NCBI RefSeq assembly: GCF_043099285.1
Contig: NZ_CP170723.1
Location: 806,001-870,000 of the forward strand
DNA: 64,000 bases
From: Oryzobacter telluris
GTDB taxonomy: Bacteria; Actinomycetota; Actinomycetes; Actinomycetales; Dermatophilaceae
Reading direction: 5' to 3'
Shown here: piece after piece, positions 25,913 through 33,863 of the stretch
How positions within the stretch are numbered: the first letter of the stretch is position 1
Layout: every line of letters begins with the position of its first letter
Translations under genes and position numbers: made by a program
Notes under the pieces: generated by a model
Databases searched by the model: none
Seen by the model: only the letters and a program-made list of their open reading frames with translations
What the model was told of the DNA's origin: nothing

Positions 25913-27049
25913 TCAGCGGGTGGGGTCGAACCCGGCGACGTCCTCGATGGGGCGCGGGCCGTGGCCGACGTAGCGGGCACTGGGCCGGATGAGCCGCCCG
26001 GTGCGCTTCTGCTCCAGGACGTGGGCCGACCAGCCGGCCGTGCGCGCGCAGGCGAACAGCGGCGTCATCATGTCGCCGGGGACGTCGGCGAAGTCGAGCA
26101 GGACCGCCGCCCAGTAGTCGACGTTGGTCTCCATCCGGCGCTCGGGGTGGCGCTCGGCGAGCTCGGCGATGGCCGCCTTCTCGAGGTCGAGGGCCACCTC
26201 GTAGCGCGGGGCGCCGAGGCGCTTGCAGGTGTCGCGCAGCACCGCGGCGCGGGGGTCGTAGGCCCGGTAGACCCGGTGCCCGAAGCCCATGAGGCGCTCC
26301 TTGCGGTCGAGTGCCTCGCGCACGTACCGGCGCGCGTCGCCCATCTTCTCCACGCCCTCGATCATGTGCTGCGCCCGGCTGGGGGCGCCGCCGTGCAGCG
26401 GTCCCGACAGGGCGCCGATGGCCCCCGACAGGCAGGCCGCGACGTCCGCGCCGGTGGAGGCGATGACGCGGGCGGTGAACGTCGAGGCGTTCATGCCGTG
26501 CTCGGCGGCGGAGATGAAGTACGAGTCGATGGCATCGACGTGCTTGGGGTCGGGGTCGCCCCGCCAGCGGATCATGAACCGCTCGGCGATGGTGCGGCCC
26601 TTGTCGACCTCGCTCTGCGGCACCATCGGCGTGGCCTGGCCGTGCGCCGACTGGCCGATGAACGAGATGGCCATGACCGAGGCGCGGGCGAGCTGCTCGC
26701 GGGCGGTGGCGTCGTCGATGTCGAGGAGCGGCTTGAAGCCCCAGACCGGGGCGAGCTGCGCGAGCGCCGACTGCACGTCGACCCGGATGTCGCCGGTGTG
26801 CACCGGCAGCGGGAAGGGCTCTGCGGGCGGGAGGCCGGGGTCGAGCTCGTCGTCGACGAGGAGGCCCCACACCTGGCCGAAGGAGACGCGGCCGACGAGG
26901 TCGTTGATGTCGACGCCCCGGTACCGGAGCGCGCCACCCTCCTTGTCCGGCTCGGCGATCTCGGACTCGAAGGCCACGACGCCCTCGAGCCCGGGCCGGA
27001 AGTCGGGGTCGTGCGCGGGGGTGGCGGTCATTGCTGCGGTGGTGCTCAT
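25913..27049 (-). CDS. Citrate synthase (type 2/CitA-like)
   Basis: This 378-residue citrate synthase has His184 (EHGMNAS), His219 (GPLHGGAPSRA), His258 (GFGHRVYRAYDPRA) and Asp311 (ETNVDYWAAV), the substrate-binding and catalytic positions. It is of the short bacterial type similar to mycobacterial CitA. It condenses acetyl-CoA with oxaloacetate at entry to the TCA cycle; a 2-methylcitrate synthase role cannot be excluded. The ATG at 27049 gives MSTTAAMTATP. It lies 52 bp downstream of the NYN-domain gene on the same strand. Confidence 0.92.
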   Translation of the reverse strand: MSTTAAMTATPAHDPDFRPGLEGVVAFESEIAEPDKEGGALRYRGVDINDLVGRVSFGQVWGLLVDDELDPGLPPAEPFPLPVHTGDIRVDVQSALAQLAPVWGFKPLLDIDDATAREQLARASVMAISFIGQSAHGQATPMVPQSEVDKGRTIAERFMIRWRGDPDPKHVDAIDSYFISAAEHGMNASTFTARVIASTGADVAACLSGAIGALSGPLHGGAPSRAQHMIEGVEKMGDARRYVREALDRKERLMGFGHRVYRAYDPRAAVLRDTCKRLGAPRYEVALDLEKAAIAELAERHPERRMETNVDYWAAVLLDFADVPGDMMTPLFACARTAGWSAHVLEQKRTGRLIRPSARYVGHGPRPIEDVAGFDPTR

Positions 27050-27101
27050 GCGGACTCCGATCGTCGCTCGGCGCCTGTGGCGGGCGCGTTCATTGTGCAC
27101 G

Positions 27102-28064
27102 TCATCGAGCGCGTCCCCCACGGCTCGTCCTCTTCGTGGCCGCGGTCTTCGCCGGGGCCTTCGTGGCGGTCGTCGCGGTGGGGGCGCTCGCGCCGATGTC
27201 CTTGGTCGCCGCGGCGGTGCCGCCGGTTCCCTGCGCGGCGTCCCCGCCGCCCGCGGCACCGGCCGCCCGGCTGGCCCGGCGGCCGCTCGAGCGCTGCCCG
27301 GGGACCTTGCGGTCACGCACGGCGACGGTGGTGAGGCCCTCGTCGCGGACGTCGAACAGGCCGCTGGCCTCGAGGAGGCGGCTCAGCTTGGCGTAGCCGT
27401 AGTTGCGGGGGTCGAACGAGCTCTGGTTGGAGATGTGGTTGCCCACGGTGCCGACCCGCGCCCATCCGGACTCGTCGGCCGCGCTCTCGACCGCACGGCG
27501 CAGGAGCGAGACGAGCTTCTGGTCGGCCCGCAGCTGCTCCGGCGGCACGCGCAGCGGGGCGCTGTCGGACTCCTCGCGGGTGCCCGTGTCGTCATCCGCC
27601 GCGTCCTCGTCGCGAGGGTCGCTGGTGCGCTCGGCGAGGCGGTCGAGGACGAGGAAGCGCGAGCACGCGCTCTGGAACGGCGCCGGCGTCTTGGCGTCGC
27701 CGAAGCCGTAGACCGCGACGCCGTGCTCGCGCAGGTGCATGACGAGCGGGGTGAAGTCGGCGTCGGAGCTGACGAGGGCGAAGGCGTCGGGGCGCTGGGT
27801 GTGCAGGATCTCCACGGCGTCGACCGCGAGGGCGATGTCGCTGGCGTTCTTGCCCTTGCTCGGGTCGAACTGCTGCACCGGCCGGATGCCGTGGTCGTGC
27901 AGGACGGCGGTCCAGGACTTCAGGCCCGACTTCGTCCAGTTCCCGTACGCGCGACGGATGCTCGTCTCCCCGAAGGCCGACAGCTCGGAGAGGATGACGT
28001 CGATGCGCGCCGCACGGGCGTTGTCGGCGTCGATGAGGAGCGCGATGCGCGCAGGGGAGTCCAT
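27102..28064 (-). CDS. NYN (PIN-like) ribonuclease with OST-HTH/LOTUS domain
   Basis: This 320-residue protein has an N-terminal NYN/LabA-like domain with acidic metal-binding residues (ALLIDADNA at about 8-16; LVSSDADFTPLVMHLRE near 100). A linker rich in Asp and Glu follows. Residues about 190-260 form an OST-HTH/LOTUS domain (LVSLLRRAVESAADE, GNHISNQSSFDPRNYGYAKLSRLL). The C-terminus is a Lys/Arg/Ala/Thr-rich tail. NYN-LOTUS proteins are presumed RNA-cleaving or RNA-binding factors; bacterial functions are largely untested. The ATG at 28064 has TAGGGT 7 nt upstream, a leaderless-type start. Confidence 0.87.
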   Translation of the reverse strand: MDSPARIALLIDADNARAARIDVILSELSAFGETSIRRAYGNWTKSGLKSWTAVLHDHGIRPVQQFDPSKGKNASDIALAVDAVEILHTQRPDAFALVSSDADFTPLVMHLREHGVAVYGFGDAKTPAPFQSACSRFLVLDRLAERTSDPRDEDAADDDTGTREESDSAPLRVPPEQLRADQKLVSLLRRAVESAADESGWARVGTVGNHISNQSSFDPRNYGYAKLSRLLEASGLFDVRDEGLTTVAVRDRKVPGQRSSGRRASRAAGAAGGGDAAQGTGGTAAATKDIGASAPTATTATKAPAKTAATKRTSRGGRAR

Positions 28065-28071
28065 GCCCCGG

Positions 28072-28077
28072 ACCCTA
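28072..28077 (-). promoter_or_regulatory. Predicted -10 element of a leaderless transcript (NYN gene)
   Basis: On the minus strand TAGGGT is followed by 7 nt and the ATG at 28064. Confidence 0.5.
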
Positions 28078-28112
28078 CGCCGGGCACCCCTCCCTCAGGC
28101 GCCGCCCTCCAC

Positions 28113-28204
28113 CGCGTCCTACCGCCTAGTAGGTGGGGCGATCACCCCGCGTACCAGGCGGTAGGGCGCGCCACACCACCCCATGTACCGGGCGATAGGA
28201 CGCG
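28113..28204. repeat. Three-copy REP-like intergenic repeat (one copy inverted)
   Basis: Copies at 28143-28170 and 28177-28204 are direct repeats, 34 bp start to start, with consensus CACCCCryGTACC then rGGCGrTAGGrCGCG. A third copy at 28113-28140 is inverted. The inverted and first direct copies can fold back on each other around 28141. The element sits between the divergent NYN and MFS genes. Confidence 0.75.
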
Positions 28205-28282
28205 TCACGCCTCGCGGCGGGCCGGGCGGGGGCGCGGGCACCGGGGCGAGGGATGGTCGGTCGGGTCCGGCATGATCACCGG

Positions 28283-29563
28283 GTGCTGCGCTCCCACCTC
28301 CCGGACCTCACGCCGCTGCGGGAGAACCCGGAGTACCGGCGGCTGTGGACCGGGTTCACGCTCTCGAACGTCGGGTCGCAGATGGCGGTGGTCGCCATCG
28401 GGCTGCAGGTGTACGACCTCACCCGGTCCACCGCCGCCGTCGGGCTCGTCGGCCTGTTCGCGCTCGTGCCGCTCGTCGTCATGGGGCTGTACGGCGGCTC
28501 GCTGTCCGACCACCACGACCGCCGCCGCGTCGCCCTCGGGGCCAACCTCGTCGCCTGGGCGACCTCGATCGCCTGCGCCCTGCAGGCCTGGCAGGGCAAC
28601 ACCAGCGTGCTCCTGCTCTACGTCCTCGTCGCCGTGTGGAGCGGGGCCTTCGGGGTGAGCTCGCCGGCCCGCACGAGCATCTACCCGCGGATCCTCCCGC
28701 GCGAGCAGCTGCCCGCGGCCAACGCGCTCGGCGTCCTCGCGATGTCGGTGGCGATGATGGCCGGCCCCCTCCTCGCCGGCGTGCTCGTCGACTGGGGCGG
28801 CTTCCGCGCGGCCTACACGGTCGACGCCCTCGTGACCCTGGCCGCCCTGTGGGGGCTGTGGCGGCTGCGCCCGCTCCCGCCCGGGGAGCACGAGGAGGGC
28901 GAGAGCACCCGGGCCGGCTTCGGGTCGGTGGTCGACGGCTTCCGCTTCCTCGGCACCGCCCCCAACGTGCGGATGACGTTCGTCGCCGACATCGCGGCCA
29001 TGCTCCTCGCCCAGCCGCGCGTCATCTTCCCCGCGGCCGGGACCGTCATCCTCGGCGGTGGCGCCAGCACCGTGGGCCTGCTCTACGCCGCCGCGGCCGT
29101 GGGGGCCGTGCTCGCGACCCTGCTGTCCGGACGGCTGGGCTCGGTGCGGCGGCAGGGCGTCGCCATCCTCGTGAGCATCGTCGGGTGGGGCGTCGGCATC
29201 GCCGGCCTCGGCGTGGCGCTGCTCGGGGCGAACGACTGGCTGACGCGCGACCAGGCGCTCGTGGGTGCCTTGGTGGCGATGGCGTTCGCGGGCGGGTCCG
29301 ACGCGGTGAGCGCCGTGTTCCGCACGACGATCCTCCAGACCGCGGCGCCCGACCGGATGCGCGGGCGGCTCCAGGGCGTCTTCATCGTCGTCGTCGCCGG
29401 GGGCCCGCGGGTCGGTGAGCTCGTCGGCGGGGCGGTGGCCGAGCGGATCGGCGAGGGGTGGATGGCGGTGTGGGGCGGCATCGCCTGCGTCGTCGCGGTC
29501 GTGCTGCTGGCGGTGCGCCAGCCCGGCTTCATCCGGTACGACGCGCGCCACCCGACCCCCTGA
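28283..29563 (+). CDS. MFS transporter
   Basis: The 426-residue protein begins LTPLRENPEYRRLWTGFTLSNVGSQ, the usual start of MFS_3-type exporters. It has 12 TMs with the loop GSLSDHHDRRRVALGANL after TM2 and an RMRGRLQGVF motif between TM10 and TM11. The substrate is unknown. The GTG at 28283 is preferred over an upstream in-frame ATG because CATGAT lies 6 nt before it (leaderless-type) and homology-like sequence begins there. Confidence 0.88.
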   Translation: MLRSHLPDLTPLRENPEYRRLWTGFTLSNVGSQMAVVAIGLQVYDLTRSTAAVGLVGLFALVPLVVMGLYGGSLSDHHDRRRVALGANLVAWATSIACALQAWQGNTSVLLLYVLVAVWSGAFGVSSPARTSIYPRILPREQLPAANALGVLAMSVAMMAGPLLAGVLVDWGGFRAAYTVDALVTLAALWGLWRLRPLPPGEHEEGESTRAGFGSVVDGFRFLGTAPNVRMTFVADIAAMLLAQPRVIFPAAGTVILGGGASTVGLLYAAAAVGAVLATLLSGRLGSVRRQGVAILVSIVGWGVGIAGLGVALLGANDWLTRDQALVGALVAMAFAGGSDAVSAVFRTTILQTAAPDRMRGRLQGVFIVVVAGGPRVGELVGGAVAERIGEGWMAVWGGIACVVAVVLLAVRQPGFIRYDARHPTP

Positions 29564-29582
29564 CCCGCGCCGTCGGGCGAAG

Positions 29583-29622
29583 GTGTGTGGACTCGCCGCG
29601 GATGCCCGGCGAGTTCACACAC
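29583..29622 (+). terminator. 16-bp stem-loop between MFS and pdxH
   Basis: GTGTGTGGACTCGCCG (29583-29598) and CGGCGAGTTCACACAC (29607-29622) pair with a single G:T wobble around an 8-nt loop. It lies 20 bp after the MFS stop. The near-perfect symmetry also suits a mobile repeat element. Confidence 0.7.
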
Positions 29623-29646
29623 GTTCGGCGGGGTGGGGGCGTTGCC

Positions 29647-29652
29647 TACGAT
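29647..29652 (+). promoter_or_regulatory. Predicted -10 element of a leaderless transcript (pdxH)
   Basis: TACGAT is followed by 6 nt and the ATG at 29659, with no Shine-Dalgarno. Confidence 0.5.
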
Positions 29653-29658
29653 CGGGCC

Positions 29659-30336
29659 ATGAGCGAGGTACGGGTCGACTACGACGGTGAGGGCCTGTCC
29701 GAGGACCAGCTCCTCGAGAGCCCCCTGGCGCAGGCGCGGGTGTGGTTCGACGCCGCGGTGGCGCGGGCCGCGGAGGCCGGCGACGTGCCGGAGCCGAGCG
29801 CGGTGTCTGTGGCCACGGTCGACGGCGACGGGCTGCCCAACGTGCGCACCGTCCTCCTGCGGGTCCTCGACGAGCGGGGCGTCGGGTTCTACACGGGACG
29901 GACGTCGGCCAAGGGGCACGAGCTCGGGGTGCACCCCGTCGCCGCGGTGTCGCTCACCTGGCCCTCGATGTTCCGCGCGGTCCGGTTCCGCGGGCGGGTG
30001 GAGGAGCTGGGGCGCGAGGAGGTCGGGGCCTACTTCCGGTCGCGGCCGTGGGGGTCGCGGATCTCGGCGTGGACCTCGCGGCAGTCCGAGCCGGTGGGCT
30101 CGCGGGCCGATCTCGAGGACGCGTACGTGCGCCTGGCGGAGCGGTGGCCCGACACCGGGTCGGAGGACGACGTCCCCGTACCGGACTTCTGGGGCGGCTA
30201 CCTCGTCGTGCCCGACGAGGTGGAGTTCTGGGCCGGGAGGCGCAACCGGCTGCACGACCGGCTCGTCTTCACGCGGGTGGGCGAGGGCGGCCTCGGGACG
30301 CCGTCGGCCTGGCAGGTCGGGCGCCGCCAGCCCTGA
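29659..30336 (+). CDS. pdxH: Pyridoxamine 5'-phosphate oxidase
   Basis: The 225-residue FMN protein matches PdxH: SVATVDGDGLPNVRTVLLRVLDERGVGFYT, SKGHELGVHP-type FMN contacts (here SAKGHELGVHP), the central FRGRVEEL, SRPWGSRISAWTSRQSEPV, and the C-terminal RLHDRLVFTR. It oxidises PNP or PMP to pyridoxal 5'-phosphate, completing PLP salvage. The start gives MSEVRVDYDGEGL. It converges with the HEAT-like gene, leaving only 18 bp between stops. Confidence 0.94.
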   Translation: MSEVRVDYDGEGLSEDQLLESPLAQARVWFDAAVARAAEAGDVPEPSAVSVATVDGDGLPNVRTVLLRVLDERGVGFYTGRTSAKGHELGVHPVAAVSLTWPSMFRAVRFRGRVEELGREEVGAYFRSRPWGSRISAWTSRQSEPVGSRADLEDAYVRLAERWPDTGSEDDVPVPDFWGGYLVVPDEVEFWAGRRNRLHDRLVFTRVGEGGLGTPSAWQVGRRQP

Positions 30337-30354
30337 CCGATCGGCGGCGGTCGT

Positions 30355-30885
30355 TCACGGACGGTCGCGGAGAGCGTCGCGCAAGCGGGTCGCCTTGCGC
30401 CGCACCGAGGCCGAGCGGTGGTCCTGCTGCACCTCGAGCAGCGGCTCGACCTCGGCCGCCGCGACGTGGCCCTCCTGCGCGAAGGCGACCAGGGTCGCCA
30501 TCGACCGGGCCGCGACGATCCAGTCGACGTCGGTCGTCGCGAGCCGCTGCTCCAGCCAGGCGATGGCGGTGGCGCGCTGGGCCGTGGTCAGCCCGAGCTC
30601 GCCGACCAGCTGGGCGACGTGCCACTGCACCGACGGCTGGTCGCTGGTCGTGAGCTCGGCGAGGACCCGCCCGACGTAGGGCCGGCCTCGCCCGGGGTCC
30701 TCGCGGACGAGCTTCTCGAAGGTGTCGACCGCTCGCATCCGGACCCAGGCGTCGTCGGCGCCGATGCACGCGAACAGCTCGTCGGTCCGTGACCCGTCGG
30801 CGCGCAGGAGGTCGAGGACCTCGCCCGCGCGGCCGAGGGAGTTGGTCCTCCCGCCGACGGCGAGCACGTCCTCGAACCGCTCCAT
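30355..30885 (-). CDS. HEAT-repeat-like helical protein
   Basis: This 176-residue all-helical protein has repeating patterns such as DAWVRMRAVDTFEKLVRED, PSVQWHVAQLVGELG and SASVRRKATRLRDAL that resemble HEAT/PBS-lyase helical repeats. It probably mediates protein contacts. The function is unknown. The ATG at 30885 has TACCCT 6 nt upstream and no Shine-Dalgarno. Confidence 0.7.
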   Translation of the reverse strand: MERFEDVLAVGGRTNSLGRAGEVLDLLRADGSRTDELFACIGADDAWVRMRAVDTFEKLVREDPGRGRPYVGRVLAELTTSDQPSVQWHVAQLVGELGLTTAQRATAIAWLEQRLATTDVDWIVAARSMATLVAFAQEGHVAAAEVEPLLEVQQDHRSASVRRKATRLRDALRDRP

Positions 30886-30891
30886 CCGAGG

Positions 30892-30897
30892 AGGGTA
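30892..30897 (-). promoter_or_regulatory. Predicted -10 element of a leaderless transcript (HEAT-like gene)
   Basis: On the minus strand TACCCT is followed by 6 nt and the ATG at 30885. Confidence 0.5.
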
Positions 30898-30926
30898 CGA
30901 GGCGGCCACGACCGGGGAGGGCGTCC

Positions 30927-31796
30927 TCAGACGCGGTGGACCTTGTGCGCCGCGGCCTGGGCCCGCGGCTTGACGACGAGGAGGTCGATGTTGACGTGGG
31001 CGGGGCGCGTCGCCATCCAGACGATGGCGTCGGCGACGTCGTCGGCGACGAGGGGGTCGGGCACCCCGGCGTAGACGCTGTCGGCGCGCTCCTGGTCGCC
31101 GCCGAAGCGGGTGAGGGAGAACTCCTCGGTGTGGACCATCCCGGGGGCGACGAGGGTGATGCGCACCGGCTGGTCGAACAGCTCGAGGCGCAGCGTCTCG
31201 GTCATCACGTGGACGCCGTGCTTGGCCGCGGTGTAGCCCCCGCCGCCCTCGTAGGCCGTGAAGCCGGCGACGGAACCGACGTTGACGACGACGCCCTCGC
31301 CGAAGGCCGCGACGAGCGCCGGGAGCAGCGCCTTGGTGACCCGCAGCGTGCCCAGGACGTTGCTGTCGTACATCGACTGCCAGAGGTCGACGTCGGCCTG
31401 CGCGACCGGCTCGAGGCCGAGGGCGCCTCCGGCGTTGTTGACGAGGACGTGGACCCGCTCGCCGGCCGCCTCGGCGAGGCGGGCGACGTCGGCGTCGGAG
31501 GTGACGTCGCAGGCGACGGCGACCCCGCCGATCTCCTCGGCGAGCGCCTCGACCCGGTCGGCCCGGCGGGCGGCGCACACGACTCGGAAGCCGCGGTCGG
31601 CCAGCAGGCGTGCGGTGGCCGCCCCGATGCCGCTGCTCGCCCCGGTGACGACGGCCGTGCGGCGCTCGTCGGGGACGGAGTCGAGCGTGACGACCGACTC
31701 GGCGAGGACGGCGGAGGCCGACCCCGTGGAGGTGAGGTCGTCGACGCCTCCGAACGCCGTGTCGGCGTCGCTGGGCTCGGTGGTGGGGTCGGTCAT
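30927..31796 (-). CDS. Short-chain dehydrogenase/reductase (YdfG-like)
   Basis: The 289-residue protein has a 45-residue acidic N-terminal extension, then a classical SDR domain. It has the cofactor motif VVTGASSGIGAATARLL, NNAGGALG, catalytic Ser in VNVGSVAGF, and YTAAKHG with the Tyr-Lys pair. It resembles YdfG-type NADP-dependent 3-hydroxy acid dehydrogenases, with the C-terminal block PADHVNID-like (PAHVNIDLLVVKPRAQ). The extension is unusual for the family. Its ATG overlaps the stop of the upstream hotdog-like gene by 4 bp, so they are co-translated. Confidence 0.88.
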   Translation of the reverse strand: MTDPTTEPSDADTAFGGVDDLTSTGSASAVLAESVVTLDSVPDERRTAVVTGASSGIGAATARLLADRGFRVVCAARRADRVEALAEEIGGVAVACDVTSDADVARLAEAAGERVHVLVNNAGGALGLEPVAQADVDLWQSMYDSNVLGTLRVTKALLPALVAAFGEGVVVNVGSVAGFTAYEGGGGYTAAKHGVHVMTETLRLELFDQPVRITLVAPGMVHTEEFSLTRFGGDQERADSVYAGVPDPLVADDVADAIVWMATRPAHVNIDLLVVKPRAQAAAHKVHRV

Positions 31797-32539
31797 CTGC
31801 TCTCCCTCGGGCGGATCGTGGTGGGGTCGACGGCGACCCACGTCGCCTCGGCCCGGGCGAGGACCTCGCCGGAGGGCGACAGCAGGGCGCTGCCGCTGAG
31901 GTGGCGGCGCCCCTGCGACCCACGCTGCCACGCGAGGACGACGTGCGGGGTGCCCGTCTCGGGGAGGGCGTGGAGGCGGGCGGTCATCGTGCCCAGGACC
32001 ATGGGACGCCCCGCGATGCCGGCCGACCAGCCGCCGGGGCAGTCGAGGGCGGCCCACACGAGCGGGACGTCGGCCTCCTCGTCGGGGGTCCAGGTGGTGG
32101 CGTAGCGGCCGGTGCCGTCGGCGAGCGGGCCGGGGCGCAGGCAGAGGCCGTCGCCGGGCTGGCGGGCGGTGCCGCAGGAGAAGCAGGTGGGGAAGGGGTG
32201 GTCGGCCAGCCCCTCGTAGCGGTCCTCGGCATCCCGGGCCTGCTCGACCGTGACGGTGCCGGGGACGGCGTCCTCGAGGTCGGGGGCGGCGGTGGCGGTG
32301 GCGACGACGTGCTCGCGGTCGAGGAGGCGGACGGTGACGCCCGGGCCGTGGTCGGGGTCGCGGACGATCTCGCTCGTCAGGGTGAGGGTGCGCTCGAGCG
32401 GTGGGGGAGAGGAGAGGCGCACCGACACGGCCGGGCGACCCGGGGTGGTGGGGACGGCCCGCGCGACGGCACCGCTCACCCAGCCGCCGTTGCCCGACTC
32501 CGGGGGGCCGCAGTAGCGGCTGGGGATGCTCAGCTCCAT
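31793..32539 (-). CDS. Hotdog/thioesterase-like protein with Cys pair
   Basis: The 248-residue protein looks like an acyl-CoA thioesterase superfamily (hotdog) protein. The N-terminal half NGGWVSGAVAR and the later GGWSAGIAGRPMVLGTMTARL look like the two central helices of a double hotdog. Between them lies CFSCGTARQPGDGLCLRPG, whose Cys residues could bind metal or be structural. The family assignment is by pattern, so I am only moderately sure. It is the first gene of a pair with the SDR enzyme. The start has TAGGTT 6 nt upstream (leaderless-type). Confidence 0.6.
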   Translation of the reverse strand: MELSIPSRYCGPPESGNGGWVSGAVARAVPTTPGRPAVSVRLSSPPPLERTLTLTSEIVRDPDHGPGVTVRLLDREHVVATATAAPDLEDAVPGTVTVEQARDAEDRYEGLADHPFPTCFSCGTARQPGDGLCLRPGPLADGTGRYATTWTPDEEADVPLVWAALDCPGGWSAGIAGRPMVLGTMTARLHALPETGTPHVVLAWQRGSQGRRHLSGSALLSPSGEVLARAEATWVAVDPTTIRPRESR

Positions 32540-32545
32540 CGGGCC

Positions 32546-32551
32546 AACCTA
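32546..32551 (-). promoter_or_regulatory. Predicted -10 element of a leaderless transcript (hotdog-like gene)
   Basis: On the minus strand TAGGTT is followed by 6 nt and the ATG at 32539. The neighbouring 24-bp palindrome begins 12 bp upstream of it, ideally placed to repress this promoter. Confidence 0.5.
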
Positions 32552-32562
32552 CCGGCGGAACG

Positions 32563-32586
32563 CGATATCTTGACGTCAAGATATCG
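32563..32586. promoter_or_regulatory. 24-bp perfect palindromic operator between divergent genes
   Basis: The half-site CGATATCTTGAC is followed immediately by its exact reverse complement. It sits in the 70-bp gap between the divergent hotdog-SDR and MFS transcripts and is strikingly A/T-rich for the region. The core ATCTTGACGTCAAGAT has the look of a MarR- or TetR-type operator. No cognate regulator of those families is adjacent; an IdeR-type gene lies downstream of the MFS gene. Confidence 0.8.
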
Positions 32587-32609
32587 ACGGCGGGCGGGAG
32601 GGAGGGCGC

Positions 32610-33824
32610 GTGGCGGAGGAGTTCACCCTGCGGCGGATCGCGGTCCCCGCGTTCGGGCCGTCGGCGATCTGGTCGATCGGCGCCGGGGCCGTCCTGCCGG
32701 TGGTGGCCCTCAGCGCCCGCGACCTCGGCGCCCCCGTCGGCCTCGCGGCCCTCTTCGTCGGCCTGGCCACCCTGTCGGAGTTCGCCGCCGCCATCCCGGC
32801 CGGCGTGGTCGTCGAGCGGATCGGGGAGCGGCGCGCCCTGGTCCTCGCTGGCGTCGCCGATGCCGCGGCCTGCCTCCTCGCCCTCCTCGCACCCTCGCTC
32901 TGGGTGCTCGGGCTCGCGGTCGTCCTCACCGGACCCTCCGGCGCCGTCTTCCTCCTGGCGCGCCAGTCCTACCTCACCGGCGCGGCCCCGGTGCACCTGC
33001 GGGCGAGGGCCATGTCGACCCTCGGCGGCGTCACCCGCATCGGCCTCTTCCTCGGCCCGCTCGTCGGCGCGCCGGTCGTGGCGCACTGGGGACCGCGCAG
33101 CGCCTTCGCCATCGCCGTCGTCGCCGGGCTGCTCGCCGCCGCGCTGGCCGCGTGGTCGAGCGACCTCGGCCCCCGCGGCAGCGGACCGACCACCGCGCAG
33201 GACCGCGTGCCGGTGCGGGAGGTGGTCCGCCGCCACCGCCGGGTCCTGCTCACGGTGGGGCTGGGTGTCCTCGGGATCGGGCTGGCGAGGTCGGCCCGCG
33301 TCGTCGTCGTGCCTCTGTGGGCCGAGCACGTGGGGCTCACCGCCGCGCAGACGTCCCTGGTCTTCGCCGCCGCCGCGTTCGTCGAGGTCGTCCTCTTCTG
33401 GCCCGCCGGCACCGTCATGGACCGCCACGGCCGGGTCTGGGTCGCGGTGCCGGTGGCCGTGCTGGTGGGGCTCGGCCTCGTCGTCCTGCCGCTCACCACG
33501 ACCCTCGTCGGCGTCGCCGTGGTCACCCTGCTCATGGGCGTGGGCAACGGGCTGGGCTCGGGCATCGTCATGACCCTCGGCGCCGATGCCGCGCCCCGGG
33601 CCGGGCGCGCGCCCTTCCTCGGGGTGTGGCGGCTGCTCAGTCTCGTGGGCCACAACGGGGCGTCGGTCGTCGTCGGGGCGGTGGCCGCCGTGGCCTCCAT
33701 CGGCACGGCGAGCGTCGTCGTCGGCGTCCTCGCCCTGGCGGGTGGTGGCTGGCTCTGGCGGTGGCTCCCCGAGCACGACCCCCGCCGCCTCGCCGGGCCC
33801 CCGGGCACCGGCGCCGGGGAGTAG
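32610..33824 (+). CDS. MFS transporter
   Basis: The 404-residue, 12-TM MFS protein has TM1-2 LRRIAVPAFGPSAIWSIGAGA and the conserved loop GVVVERIGERRALVLAG. A second loop, VMDRHGRVWVAVP, lies in the C-terminal half. It is probably an efflux carrier. The GTG at 32610 follows GGAGGGAGGG. It reads toward the ideR gene, 39 bp downstream. It is probably controlled by the palindrome at 32563-32586. Confidence 0.87.
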   Translation: MAEEFTLRRIAVPAFGPSAIWSIGAGAVLPVVALSARDLGAPVGLAALFVGLATLSEFAAAIPAGVVVERIGERRALVLAGVADAAACLLALLAPSLWVLGLAVVLTGPSGAVFLLARQSYLTGAAPVHLRARAMSTLGGVTRIGLFLGPLVGAPVVAHWGPRSAFAIAVVAGLLAAALAAWSSDLGPRGSGPTTAQDRVPVREVVRRHRRVLLTVGLGVLGIGLARSARVVVVPLWAEHVGLTAAQTSLVFAAAAFVEVVLFWPAGTVMDRHGRVWVAVPVAVLVGLGLVVLPLTTTLVGVAVVTLLMGVGNGLGSGIVMTLGADAAPRAGRAPFLGVWRLLSLVGHNGASVVVGAVAAVASIGTASVVVGVLALAGGGWLWRWLPEHDPRRLAGPPGTGAGE

Positions 33825-33850
33825 CGGGGCCCGGCGTCGGCGCGCCACCG

Positions 33851-33856
33851 TAGGCT
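33851..33856 (+). promoter_or_regulatory. Predicted -10 element of a leaderless transcript (ideR-like gene)
   Basis: TAGGCT is followed by 7 nt and the GTG at 33864, so the regulator may be transcribed separately from the MFS gene. Confidence 0.5.
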
Positions 33857-33863
33857 TACCGCT

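Noticed and set aside
22443..26870. Very long minus-strand open frame across serC, the sugar dehydrogenase and citrate synthase
   Set aside because: It is a shadow in a different frame, made of Arg/Pro/His-rich nonsense; the three real genes on the same strand have clear families and starts.
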